This document shows, one piece after another, positions 55,283 to 63,164 of a stretch of DNA of 64,000 nt. A program made the translations under genes and the position numbers. The notes under the pieces were generated by a model. That model worked only from the letters and a program-made list of their open reading frames with translations, did not search any database and was not told the origin of the DNA. Location of the stretch: contig NZ_JAMOIL010000001.1 of assembly GCF_023656415.1 (NCBI RefSeq), forward strand, positions 372,001-436,000. The letters are read 5' to 3'. The DNA is from Nocardioides bruguierae (GTDB lineage Bacteria > Actinomycetota > Actinomycetes > Propionibacteriales > Nocardioidaceae). Positions within the stretch are counted from its first letter, which is position 1; the number at the start of each line of letters is the position of its first letter.

Positions 55283-56296
55283 CTACTGGTCGTCCGCGGG
55301 ATCTGCGTAGTCCGGGCCGGCCACGTCGGTGGTCGACTCGATGTCGAGCGAGGACACCTCGGTGATGTCCACCGAGGCGCCGTCGTCCTGGAGGTCGACG
55401 CGCGGGCCCTCGAGGATCGACATGGCCCCCGAGAGCGCGCTCGGGCTGCCGATGACGTCCACGACGTAGGGCGAGCGCAGGGTCGTGCCGTCGATCGACA
55501 CCCCCGTGGAGGTGTCCGTGAAGGCGCTCTGGGCGACCAGGCGGACCTGGCCGTTGAACTGCATCGCCTCGGCCCCGGCGACCCGCAGCGCCTGGACCAT
55601 GTTGACGAGCGTCTCCGAGCGGACGGTGCCGGACTGCTCGGTGATGGTGATCCGGATGCCCGGCCCCGTCACGGGGACGCTGCCGGCCAGGATGGCCAGC
55701 GTGTCGGCCTGGGAGAGCGCCTGGTCGAGGGCCGCCTGCTCCGCGTCGGTGTCGGACTCGAGCTGGTCCCGGGCGGTCTCGAGGCGGTTGATCTCCGAGC
55801 GGGCCCGGCGCGAGGCGCCGGCCAGGCCCGAGAGGACGCTGACGAGGTCCTCCTCGCGGTAGCCCGCGTAGTCGTCGTCGGAGTCGGTCGAGCGCACCTG
55901 CACCACGCCGCCGAAGGCGACGAGCGCGAGCAGCACGCCGACGACCACCTGGCCGCGTCCGGGGTGCCACAGGGCCCGCCGTAGCCGAGCCGCACCCGTC
56001 GTCGGGGGCTCGGGCGCCTCGGGCGACTCAGGCGACTCGGACGGCTGGGGCTCCGGAGTCCCCGGAACCTCCCGGGTCTCCCGGGTGTCCACCGGCTCGT
56101 CGTCGCACGGTCCCTCGGTCGTCTCGTCCGTCACCGGCTCCATCTCGCCGGTGTCCTGGCCGGTGTCCTGGCCGGTGTCCTGGCCGGTGTCCTCGCCGAC
56201 GTCCTGGCCGGCGCCCACCGGGCCGCTGCGGCGCGCGGCGGCCCGACCGCGCGGGGCGCGGTGGGAGCGGGGGGCGGGGTCCGGGGAGGTGCTCAT
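55283..56296 (-). CDS. DUF881 family membrane protein
   Basis: 337 residues from ATG 56296. An acidic N-terminal tail (with GQDTGQDTGQDTG repeats from 12-bp units) is followed by a membrane segment (VVVGVLLALVAFGGVVQV), a coiled coil (LAGASRRARSEINRLETARDQLESD) and the DUF881 domain (GPGIRITITEQSG, RVAGAEAMQFNGQVRLVAQSAF, VIGSPSALSGAM). Paired with a second DUF881 protein and Sbp in the conserved actinobacterial cluster; role unknown, perhaps in envelope organisation. Confidence 0.9.
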   Translation of the reverse strand: MSTSPDPAPRSHRAPRGRAAARRSGPVGAGQDVGEDTGQDTGQDTGQDTGEMEPVTDETTEGPCDDEPVDTRETREVPGTPEPQPSESPESPEAPEPPTTGAARLRRALWHPGRGQVVVGVLLALVAFGGVVQVRSTDSDDDYAGYREEDLVSVLSGLAGASRRARSEINRLETARDQLESDTDAEQAALDQALSQADTLAILAGSVPVTGPGIRITITEQSGTVRSETLVNMVQALRVAGAEAMQFNGQVRLVAQSAFTDTSTGVSIDGTTLRSPYVVDVIGSPSALSGAMSILEGPRVDLQDDGASVDITEVSSLDIESTTDVAGPDYADPADDQ

Positions 56297-56315
56297 GGGT
56301 GGCTCGACGGGGGTC

Positions 56316-56648
56316 TCAGGCGTGGAACAGGTGACGGCGGATCGCGGCCACGTTGGAGAAGATGCGGATGCCGAGGACGACGATGACGCCGGTCGAGAGC
56401 TGGCCGCCGACGCCGAGCTGATCCCCGAGCCAGACGATCGCGCAGGCGATCACGACGTTGGAGACGAACGAGACGACGAAGACCTTGTCGTCGAAGATGC
56501 CGTCGAGGTAGGCCCGCAGGGCGCCGAAGACGGCGTCGAGCGCGGCCACGACCGCGATCGGCAGGTACGCCTCGAGCGACGTCGGGACGTCGGGCTGGAG
56601 GACGACGCCCAGGACGATGCCCACCAGGAGCCCCAGCGCGGCGATCAC
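56316..56648 (-). CDS. sbp: Small basic protein (Sbp, DUF1290)
   Basis: 110 residues from GTG 56648, overlapping the DUF881 stop at 56645 (GTGA). Four hydrophobic segments (IAALGLLVGIVLGVVLQP; YLPIAVVAALDAVFGALRAYLDGIFDDKVF; SNVVIACAIVWLGDQL; STGVIVVLGIRIFSNVAAI) match DUF1290. Small, conserved in gcvH/DUF881 clusters of actinobacteria and firmicutes; function unknown. Confidence 0.9.
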   Translation of the reverse strand: MIAALGLLVGIVLGVVLQPDVPTSLEAYLPIAVVAALDAVFGALRAYLDGIFDDKVFVVSFVSNVVIACAIVWLGDQLGVGGQLSTGVIVVLGIRIFSNVAAIRRHLFHA

Positions 56649-57487
56649 GGTCCCACCTCCGCGTCCTCGGGTCCACCGGCCTGCGCCGTTCTCGACGCGT
56701 ACGACAGCGTACGGTCCGGTGCCGCGTCCAGGTCGAGCGACTCGGCGTTGTCCATCTGGAAGCCGAAGCCGTACTGCTGCACGAGCAGCAGGAAGCGCTG
56801 CCCGCCCTGGCTGTCGACGAGCCCGGCCTGGAGCGTGCGCCGGTCGCCCACGGCCTCGATGGTGAACGGCGGCGTGAGGGGCACGCGGTTCACGTTCACC
56901 ACCGTGCCGGAGTTCATGATCGAGGTGAGCACGGTCAGCCGCTGGCCGTTGATGCTCACCGCCTCGGCGCCGGCTTCCCACAGGCCGTTGACCAGGGACT
57001 GCAGGTCCTTGTCGATCAGCTTCTCCCCACCCTCGGCGTCGTCGACGACGATGCGGACGCCCGGGCCGGTGACCGCGAGGTAGCCGCCGGCCAGCGCGAG
57101 GGTGCGTCGGCGACCCTCGGCGGCGACGGCGGCGGCCCGGGTGGTCTCCAGCGTGGTCTCGGCCTGCTGCTCGGCCGCCGTGAGCCGCTCGATGCGGCGC
57201 TGGAGGCGGTCCAGGGTGGCACGTCGTTCGTCGACCCTGGTCACGAGCGCCGCGCGGGAGGACTGCGCCGACTCCGACTGCTGGGCCGTCTGGACGGCGG
57301 CGGTCGCGACGAGCACGCCGAAGACCGCGATCACCACGGCCGCGATGCGCTGCGGCCGGCCGCGGCTGGGCCGCGGCTGGTCGAGCGCGCGGCGACCGGC
57401 GACGTGCGCGTAGTCCTCGTCGAGGGCCTGCTGGGTGATGAGGGTCAGCAGCGGCGTGGTGACCCGGGCGGGCAGCGGCTCAGCCAC
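56645..57487 (-). CDS. DUF881 family membrane protein
   Basis: 280 residues from GTG 57487. Membrane segment IAAVVIAVFGVLVATAAVQTA, a coiled coil (VDERRATLDRLQRRIERLTAAEQQAETTLETTRAA) and the DUF881 domain (GPGVRIVVDDAEGGEKLIDKDLQSLVNGLWEAGAEAVSINGQRLTVLTSI). It begins 8 nt inside the PgsA-type gene and ends inside sbp, so the three are tightly coupled. Confidence 0.9.
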   Translation of the reverse strand: MAEPLPARVTTPLLTLITQQALDEDYAHVAGRRALDQPRPSRGRPQRIAAVVIAVFGVLVATAAVQTAQQSESAQSSRAALVTRVDERRATLDRLQRRIERLTAAEQQAETTLETTRAAAVAAEGRRRTLALAGGYLAVTGPGVRIVVDDAEGGEKLIDKDLQSLVNGLWEAGAEAVSINGQRLTVLTSIMNSGTVVNVNRVPLTPPFTIEAVGDRRTLQAGLVDSQGGQRFLLLVQQYGFGFQMDNAESLDLDAAPDRTLSYASRTAQAGGPEDAEVGP

Positions 57488-58139
57488 GGCGCCCGCCCCG
57501 GCGGCGCTCGGCCGCCAGCGCGCGCCGCTCCGCCCGGGGCAGACGGTCCGTCGAGCGCAGCAGCGTGCGGACCTGCCAGGTGTAGAGCAGGCCGGCCCAC
57601 CAGTAGAGCCCGAGGCCCCAGAACGCGAAGGCCCAGCCGAAGACCCGCGCCAGGTCGGCCACGAGGCCCTCGCCGTCGCCCAGCAGGAGCAGCGGGAAGG
57701 CGTAGAGGAGGTTGAAGGTGGCGGCCTTGCCGAGGAAGTGCACCGGCAGGGAGGAGAACCCGCGGGTGCGCAGCAGCGGCACCAGGCCCCACATGAGGGC
57801 GTCGCGCAGCGGCAGCGCCACCACCAGCCACCACGGGATGATCTCGCGCAGGCCCAGCCCGGCCACCACGGCCAGGATGTAGAGCCGGTCGGCGACGGGG
57901 TCGAGCACCTGGCCGACCACGGAGGTCTGGCCCAGGCGGCGGGCCAGCCAGCCGTCGGCCCAGTCGGTCACGCCCGAGGCGACCAGCAGCGCGAGCGCCC
58001 ACTCGTCCGCCTCCGGCCCGAGCACCAGCCACAGGAAGACCGGGACCCCGGCGAGGCGCAGCAGGCTGAGGAGGTTCGGCAGGGTCAGCACCCGGGTGCC
58101 GACCGGGGCGTCCTGCCCTGCGGCCTCGGCGCTGCTCAC
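57480..58139 (-). CDS. CDP-alcohol phosphatidyltransferase
   Basis: 219 residues from GTG 58139 with AGGAGGACA upstream. The signature DG-x2-AR-x8-G-x3-D-x3-D is complete: DWADGWLARRLGQTSVVGQVLDPVADR. Membrane enzyme that joins a CDP-diacylglycerol to an alcohol; the neighbours match Rv1822 (PgsA2), so phosphatidylglycerol phosphate synthase or a related lipid synthase. Six hydrophobic segments can be counted. Confidence 0.9.
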   Translation of the reverse strand: MSSAEAAGQDAPVGTRVLTLPNLLSLLRLAGVPVFLWLVLGPEADEWALALLVASGVTDWADGWLARRLGQTSVVGQVLDPVADRLYILAVVAGLGLREIIPWWLVVALPLRDALMWGLVPLLRTRGFSSLPVHFLGKAATFNLLYAFPLLLLGDGEGLVADLARVFGWAFAFWGLGLYWWAGLLYTWQVRTLLRSTDRLPRAERRALAAERRRGGRRG

Positions 58140-58237
58140 TCCCTGTCCTCCTGCTGCTCGTGCTGCTGGCGTCCGCGCGGCCCGCCCCCGCGGCCGCAGG
58201 GCGGCGCGGGCGACGGCCCCGTCACGACGCGCACACC

Positions 58238-59344
58238 CTAGCCGTCGGACCCCGACGCGACGCGGTCCCCCGCCGTCCCGACCCCGGCCTCGGCCGGGGT
58301 CGGGTCCGGCCCGGTGTGGGCCGCGTCCCGGATCTCGCCGACCAGCTCCTCGAGGACGTCCTCGAGGGTCGCGACGCCCACGGTCGATCCGTCGGGCTCG
58401 ACGACGCGCGCCATGTGCGCCCCGCGCCGCTGCAGCTGCTCGAGCACGTCGTGCAGCAGGTCGCCGGTCTTCACGGTCGCGAACGGGCGGATCCACTTGT
58501 CCTCGACGGGCCGCCGGCGGCGCTCCTCGTCGGGCTCGAGCACGTCCTTGATGTGCAGGTACCCGACCAGGTCCTCACCGGAGACCACCGGGAAGCGGCT
58601 GTACCCGGTGGAGGCGCACAGCGCCTCGAGGTCGGCCCCGCAGGCGCCCTGCGGCGCGGTCGCGAGGTCGTCCAGGCGGATGATCACGTCGGCGACGGAC
58701 TTCTCGGTGAAGCCGAGCGCACCGGCGAGCCGGTCGTACTCGTCGGCCTCCAGCAGGCCCTCGCCGCGCGACTCCTCGACGAGGGCCGCGACCTCCTCGC
58801 GGGTGAACGCCGAGTTCACCTCGTCCTTGGGCTCCACGCGCAGGGCGCGCAGGCACAGGTTCGCGACGGCGTTGAGCACCACGATGACGGGCTTGAGCAC
58901 CCCGACGACCACGAGCATCGGCGGGCCGAGCACGAGGGCCGCCCGGTCGGGGCCGGCGATGGCGATGTTCTTGGGCACCATCTCGCCGAAGACGACGTGC
59001 AGGTAGGTCACCAGGCCCAGGGCGATCACGAACGCGACCGGGTGCAGCAGGGCACCGGGCAGGCCGAGCGCCTCGAAGCCGGGCTCGATGAGGTGGGCGA
59101 TGGCCGGCTCGCCGACGGCACCCAGCAGGACGGAGCAGACCGTGATGCCCAGCTGGGCGCCGGCCATCATCTCGGAGACGTTCTCCATCGCGCGCAGCGT
59201 GGAGCGGGCCATCCGCGACCCGCTCTGCGCCAGGGGCTCGATCTGGCTGCGGCGGGCGGAGATCAGGGCGAACTCGGCGCCCACGAAGAAGGCGTTGAGC
59301 GCGAGCAGCAGCACGGTGAGCGCGACACCGGTCCAGTCAGACAT
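58238..59344 (-). CDS. CNNM/HlyC-type membrane protein with CBS domains
   Basis: 368 residues from ATG 59344, overlapping the stop of the next upstream gene by 8 bp. The N-terminal DUF21/CNNM domain has LNAFFVGAEFALISARRSQIEPLAQSG and GEMVPKNIAIA; the pair of CBS domains has ADVIIRLDDLATAPQGA, STGYSRFPVVSGEDLVGYLHIKDVL and MARVVEPDGSTVGVATLEDVLEELVGEI. The C-terminal transporter-associated domain of longer relatives is missing. It may export or sense divalent cations. Confidence 0.9.
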   Translation of the reverse strand: MSDWTGVALTVLLLALNAFFVGAEFALISARRSQIEPLAQSGSRMARSTLRAMENVSEMMAGAQLGITVCSVLLGAVGEPAIAHLIEPGFEALGLPGALLHPVAFVIALGLVTYLHVVFGEMVPKNIAIAGPDRAALVLGPPMLVVVGVLKPVIVVLNAVANLCLRALRVEPKDEVNSAFTREEVAALVEESRGEGLLEADEYDRLAGALGFTEKSVADVIIRLDDLATAPQGACGADLEALCASTGYSRFPVVSGEDLVGYLHIKDVLEPDEERRRRPVEDKWIRPFATVKTGDLLHDVLEQLQRRGAHMARVVEPDGSTVGVATLEDVLEELVGEIRDAAHTGPDPTPAEAGVGTAGDRVASGSDG

Positions 59345-60728
59345 CGGCGCCACCCCTCACCAGCGCGCGCACCTCGGACGGGGCGGGGGGCGGCGGCTCC
59401 TCGAGCAGCCGCAGGGAGGCGCGGTCGACGCGCAGGCCGTCCATGTGCTCCACCTTCACCTCGACCCAGCGCTCGGTCGTCTCGTCGTCCTCGGAGCGGT
59501 CCGGCACCGCCAGCAGCGTGGTGTCGCCGGCCACCGGGATGCGGCCCAGGAGCCGCATCACGAGGCCGCCGAGGGTGTCGTAGGCCTCGTCCTCGGGCAG
59601 CTCGACGTCGGTGAGGTCGGCGACCTCGTCCGGTCGCAGCAGCCCCGAGAGCAGCCAGGACCCGTCGCGGCGGCGTCGCGCCCGGGAGCCGGAGCGGTCG
59701 TGCTCGTCCGCGATGTCACCGACGATCTCCTCGACGACGTCCTCGAGCGTGACGATGCCGGCGTGGCCGCCGTACTCGTCGAGCACGACGGCCATCTGGA
59801 AGCCGTCCTCGCGCAGCAGCGCCATGAGGGGGTCCAGCCGCAGCGAGTCGGGCACGACGGTGGGGCGCACCATGAGGTGCTTGACCTTCGTGGTGGCCCG
59901 CTCGTGCAGCGGCAGGCCCACGGCGTTCTTCACGTGCACCGTGCCGACCACGACGTCGTCGTCGTCGAGGACGGGGAACCGGCTGTGCCCCGTCGAGCGG
60001 GTGAGGTCGATGACGGCCTGGGCGCGGTCGTTGAGCTCGAGGGTCTGGGTGCGCACCCGCGGGGTCATGATCTCACCGGCGGTGCGGGTGCCGAACTCCA
60101 CCGAGCGCTCCATCAGCTCGGCGGTGTCGGCGTCCAGGGTGCCCTCGTCCGCCGAGCGGGCGATCAGCGAGGCGAGCTCGGTGGAGGAGCGCGCCGAGCG
60201 CAGCTCCTCCTGCGGCTCGATGCCGAGGCGTCGCACCAGCGCGTTGGCAGAGCCGTTCAGCACCCGGATCGGGCCGCGCATGACAGCCGTGAACAGCCGC
60301 ATCGGCCGCTGCGTGGCGCGGGCGGTGGCCAGCGGCAGCGCGATGGCCAGGTTCTTCGGCACGAGCTCACCGAACAGCATCGTCAGCACGGTGCCCACGA
60401 GCAGGCCGATCACCACGGAGACCGGGCTGACGGCGGACTCGGGGACGCCGACGGCGGTCAGCGGCCCCTCGACGAGCTGCGCGATGGCGGGCTCGGAGAG
60501 GAAGCCGACACCGAGGTTGGTGACGGTGATGCCGACCTGGGCGCCCGAGAGCTGGGTGGAGAGCGAGCGCAGCGCGGACTGCACGCCGATCGCGCCGGCC
60601 TCGCCCTCGGCGGCGGCCTGGTCGACCGAGGCACGGTCGACGGTCACCAGCGAGAACTCGGCGGCGACGAAGACGCCGCAGGCCACGACGAGCGCGAGCG
60701 CCAGGAGAAGAAGGAGGAGGGGGGTCAT
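59337..60728 (-). CDS. CNNM/HlyC-type membrane protein, full length
   Basis: 463 residues from ATG 60728 with AGGAGAG upstream. DUF21 domain (VVACGVFVAAEFSLVTVDRASVDQAA; GELVPKNLAIALPLATA), two CBS modules (GEIMTPRVRTQTLELNDRAQAVIDLTRSTGHSRFPVLDDDDVVVGTVHVKN; MAVVLDEYGGHAGIVTLEDVVEEIVGDIADEHD) and the C-terminal CorC/HlyC domain (LSGLLRPDEVADLTDVELPEDEAYDTLGGLVMRLLGRIP). Tandem paralogue of the previous gene, translationally coupled. Confidence 0.92.
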   Translation of the reverse strand: MTPLLLLLLALALVVACGVFVAAEFSLVTVDRASVDQAAAEGEAGAIGVQSALRSLSTQLSGAQVGITVTNLGVGFLSEPAIAQLVEGPLTAVGVPESAVSPVSVVIGLLVGTVLTMLFGELVPKNLAIALPLATARATQRPMRLFTAVMRGPIRVLNGSANALVRRLGIEPQEELRSARSSTELASLIARSADEGTLDADTAELMERSVEFGTRTAGEIMTPRVRTQTLELNDRAQAVIDLTRSTGHSRFPVLDDDDVVVGTVHVKNAVGLPLHERATTKVKHLMVRPTVVPDSLRLDPLMALLREDGFQMAVVLDEYGGHAGIVTLEDVVEEIVGDIADEHDRSGSRARRRRDGSWLLSGLLRPDEVADLTDVELPEDEAYDTLGGLVMRLLGRIPVAGDTTLLAVPDRSEDDETTERWVEVKVEHMDGLRVDRASLRLLEEPPPPAPSEVRALVRGGADV

Positions 60729-60844
60729 CGGGGCTCTCCTGCGCGGTGAGGCACGGAGAGCGGGCGACTTTGAGAGCCGTCCATCGTGGAGGGTCAGGGT
60801 CCTTCACTGGTCCGGGAACGAGGAGGCACCAGCGTAACCGGTCC

Positions 60845-60876
60845 CCGGGTGCGCGGTCGCGCTGCCGCACACCCGG
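60845..60876. terminator. GC-rich hairpin between the CNNM and dehydrogenase genes
   Basis: CCGGGTGCGCGG (60845-60856) pairs with CCGCACACCCGG (60865-60876) with one mismatch. No T-tract. Confidence 0.5.
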
Positions 60877-60898
60877 GCCGACCACGGGTGACGCCGTG

Positions 60899-60943
60899 CC
60901 CCGGGTGGGGCCCCGGGTGGGCCCCGGGTGGGCCCCGGGTGGA
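60899..60943. repeat. 11-bp tandem repeat downstream of the dehydrogenase gene
   Basis: GCCCCGGGTGG units repeated about four times immediately after the stop of the gene at 60945. The unit is itself partly self-complementary (CCCGGG). Confidence 0.8.
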
Positions 60944-60944
60944 C

Positions 60945-61817
60945 TCAGTGCTCCAGGTACGTCGCGGAGAGGTCGAGGTCGCCGTGCCCGGCGTCCACGG
61001 CCCGGGCCAGGTGCTCCCGGACGGCGGGCATGATCCCGAGGTCGACCCCGGCACCGTGCGCGGCCTCGAGGATGAGGCCGGCGTCCTTCAAACCGCCCGA
61101 GAGCGCGAAGGACGGGGCGTGCTGCTCGGCGAGCATGGCCTTGCCCTTCAGCTGCACGTAGGGGGCGTCCATGGCGCCGCCGCTCACGGCCTCGAGGAAG
61201 AGCGCGGGGTCGATGCCCAGGTCGCGGGCCAGCGTCAGCGACTCGGCGATGCCCTCGACCACGGTGAGGACCCACGCGTTGGCCGTGAGCTTCACCTTCT
61301 GCCCGTCCCCGGCCGGGCCGACCCACATGACGCGCGAGGAGATCGCGTCGAAGACCGGCGCCACGGCGTCTCGCGCCTCGTCGGGGCCCGAGGCGAGCAT
61401 CACCAGGGTGCCGTCCTCCGCGGGCTTGCGGGTGCCCAGGACGGGCGCGTCGACGTAGGTCACGCCTACCTCGGAGGCGACCTCGGCCAGCGCGGCGGCG
61501 CCCTCGACGCCCACGGTGGAGCACTGGACCCAGACCGCGCCGTCGGCGAAGCCGTCACCGATGCCCCGGACGACCGTGGCGGTGGCCTCGCGGTCGAAGA
61601 GCATCGAGACCACCACGTCGGCGCCGGCCACGGCCTCGGCCGCGGACTCGGCGACCGTGGCGACGTCGGCGAGGGGCTCGGCCTTCTCGCGGCTGCGGTT
61701 CCACACCCGCACCTCCAGGCCGGCACCGGCGATGTTGCGCGCCATGCCGGCGCCCATGATGCCGGTGCCCAGCACGGCGACGACAGGGGCGGGGGTGGCG
61801 GTGGTGCTCTCGGTCAC
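60945..61817 (-). CDS. 3-hydroxyisobutyrate dehydrogenase-like NAD(P)-dependent oxidoreductase
   Basis: 290 residues from GTG 61817 with GGAGGTCG upstream. Beta-hydroxyacid dehydrogenase family: VVAVLGTGIMGAGMARNIAGAGLEVRVWNRS (GxGxMG), VVVSMLFDREATATVV, TYVDAPVLGTRKPAEDGTLVMLASG (substrate motif DAPVxG), KLTANAWVLTVVEGIAESLTLARD with the catalytic Lys (VKLTAN). Substrate undetermined. A tandem repeat follows its stop. Confidence 0.92.
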   Translation of the reverse strand: MTESTTATPAPVVAVLGTGIMGAGMARNIAGAGLEVRVWNRSREKAEPLADVATVAESAAEAVAGADVVVSMLFDREATATVVRGIGDGFADGAVWVQCSTVGVEGAAALAEVASEVGVTYVDAPVLGTRKPAEDGTLVMLASGPDEARDAVAPVFDAISSRVMWVGPAGDGQKVKLTANAWVLTVVEGIAESLTLARDLGIDPALFLEAVSGGAMDAPYVQLKGKAMLAEQHAPSFALSGGLKDAGLILEAAHGAGVDLGIMPAVREHLARAVDAGHGDLDLSATYLEH

Positions 61818-61905
61818 GGTTCGACCTCCAGGTCTGGCGAGACCGACGGACGGCCTCCTCGGGATGGCACACCGTCGGGGTCCGACAGTGGTTGTCCCCT
61901 TCAAC

Positions 61906-62733
61906 CTAGGCCGGGTCGGGCCGAGGGCTGCCACCCCCGAGGGTGTCCGAGACGGCGGCCGCGTCCAGCACCCGGTACGGGGCGCCGCCACGTCGCGCAC
62001 GTTCCTCCAGCGCGCGCACGGGCACGGGCGCGCGCGAGGCGACGACGACCAGGTTCCCGGGGCGCCGACCGCGCAGTGTGGCCGGCTCGGCGCTGACGCA
62101 GACCTGCGGCAGGTGCTCGCGCACCGCCGCCAGCACGTCGCGGGCCAGTGCGAAGGGCGCCTCGTCGGCGACGTTGAGCAGCGCGGTGCCGTGCGGGGCG
62201 AGGACGGCGGCCAGCGCGCGCAGGCCCGGTCCGCTCGCCAGGTCCGCGGGGACGCGCCCGTCGTCGAAGGCGTCCAGGACGACGACGTCCGCACCCTCGC
62301 GCTGCTCGCCCGCGGCGAGCGCCTCCAGGCCGGGGCGGCCGAGGACGGGTCGGACGCGGATGCCGGAGCGTGCGGGCAGCGGCGCCACCTCACGGACGGC
62401 CGCGGTGAGCGCCTCGTCGGGCTCGAGCACCGTCTGTCGCGAGCCGGGGCGGGTCGCGGCCAGGTAGCGCGGCAGGCTCAGGCCCGCTCCCCCGACGTGC
62501 ACGACGCGCAGGGGCTCGCCGGGCGGCGCCAGGACGTCCAGCGCGTCGGCGAGCCGGCGGACGTAGTCGAACGGCAGGCGCGCCGGATCGGTGACGTCGA
62601 CGAAGGACTGGTCCCGTCCGTCGCGCCGGAACAGCAGCCCGCCGTCGGTCTCCACCACCTCGAGGTGCTCGGGCAGCACCGGCCGGTCGGCCGGCCCGTC
62701 GTCGTCCTGCTGCCTGCGGCTGCTGCGTCCCAC
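61906..62733 (-). CDS. Spermidine synthase-like (aminopropyltransferase-fold) protein
   Basis: 275 residues from GTG 62733 with a leaderless TAGCCT box 6 nt upstream (62740-62745). Rossmann-fold: RVVHVGGAGLSLPRYLAATRPGSRQTVLEPDEAL, then ADVVVLDAFDDGRVPADL where the catalytic Asp of spermidine synthases lies. Members of this actinobacterial group are methyltransferase-like and often annotated as spermidine synthases without proof. Monocistronic. Confidence 0.85.
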   Translation of the reverse strand: MGRSSRRQQDDDGPADRPVLPEHLEVVETDGGLLFRRDGRDQSFVDVTDPARLPFDYVRRLADALDVLAPPGEPLRVVHVGGAGLSLPRYLAATRPGSRQTVLEPDEALTAAVREVAPLPARSGIRVRPVLGRPGLEALAAGEQREGADVVVLDAFDDGRVPADLASGPGLRALAAVLAPHGTALLNVADEAPFALARDVLAAVREHLPQVCVSAEPATLRGRRPGNLVVVASRAPVPVRALEERARRGGAPYRVLDAAAVSDTLGGGSPRPDPA

Positions 62734-62804
62734 GCCTGCAGGCTAGAGGGCCGGGTGCCGGACACCACGACGGACTCCTGGGGGCCGGCGGGCAGGATGG
62801 CTCC

Positions 62805-63092
62805 ATGAGTGCGTACTGGGTGAGCTGCTACCGAGAGATCTCCGACCCCGACAAGGTCGCTGCGTACGCGGCACTGGCCGCCCCGGCGCTGGAGGCGTCC
62901 GGCGGCACCTTTGTGGCGCGCGGCCTGCCGGCCAAGACCTACGAGGCCGGCCTGGAGCAGCGCACCACCGTGATCCTCTTCCCGGACGTGGAGACCGCGC
63001 TGGCTGCGCACGACTCCCCCGCCTACGCCGAGGCGCTCGAGGCCCTCGGCGACGGCGCGGTGCGCGACATGAGGATCGTGCCCGGCGTCTGA
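62805..63092 (+). CDS. DUF1330 domain protein
   Basis: 95 residues from ATG 62805. Ferredoxin-like small domain: YWVSCYREISDPDKVAAYAALAAPALEASGGTFVARG, TTVILFPDVETALAAHDSPAYAEALEAL. DUF1330 proteins are dimeric and uncharacterised. Followed by a hairpin and the convergent aldo/keto reductase. Confidence 0.92.
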   Translation: MSAYWVSCYREISDPDKVAAYAALAAPALEASGGTFVARGLPAKTYEAGLEQRTTVILFPDVETALAAHDSPAYAEALEALGDGAVRDMRIVPGV

Positions 63093-63113
63093 GCACCTGC
63101 CCCCTGACACGGC

Positions 63114-63148
63114 GACGCCCTCCCCCGCGGGCTGCGGGAGAGAGCGTC
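63114..63148. terminator. Hairpin between DUF1330 and the aldo/keto reductase gene
   Basis: GACGCCCTCCCCCGC (63114-63128) pairs with 63134-63148 with two mismatches, loop of 5 nt. Between convergent genes. Confidence 0.6.
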
Positions 63149-63164
63149 GTGCGTCCGGAGAGGC

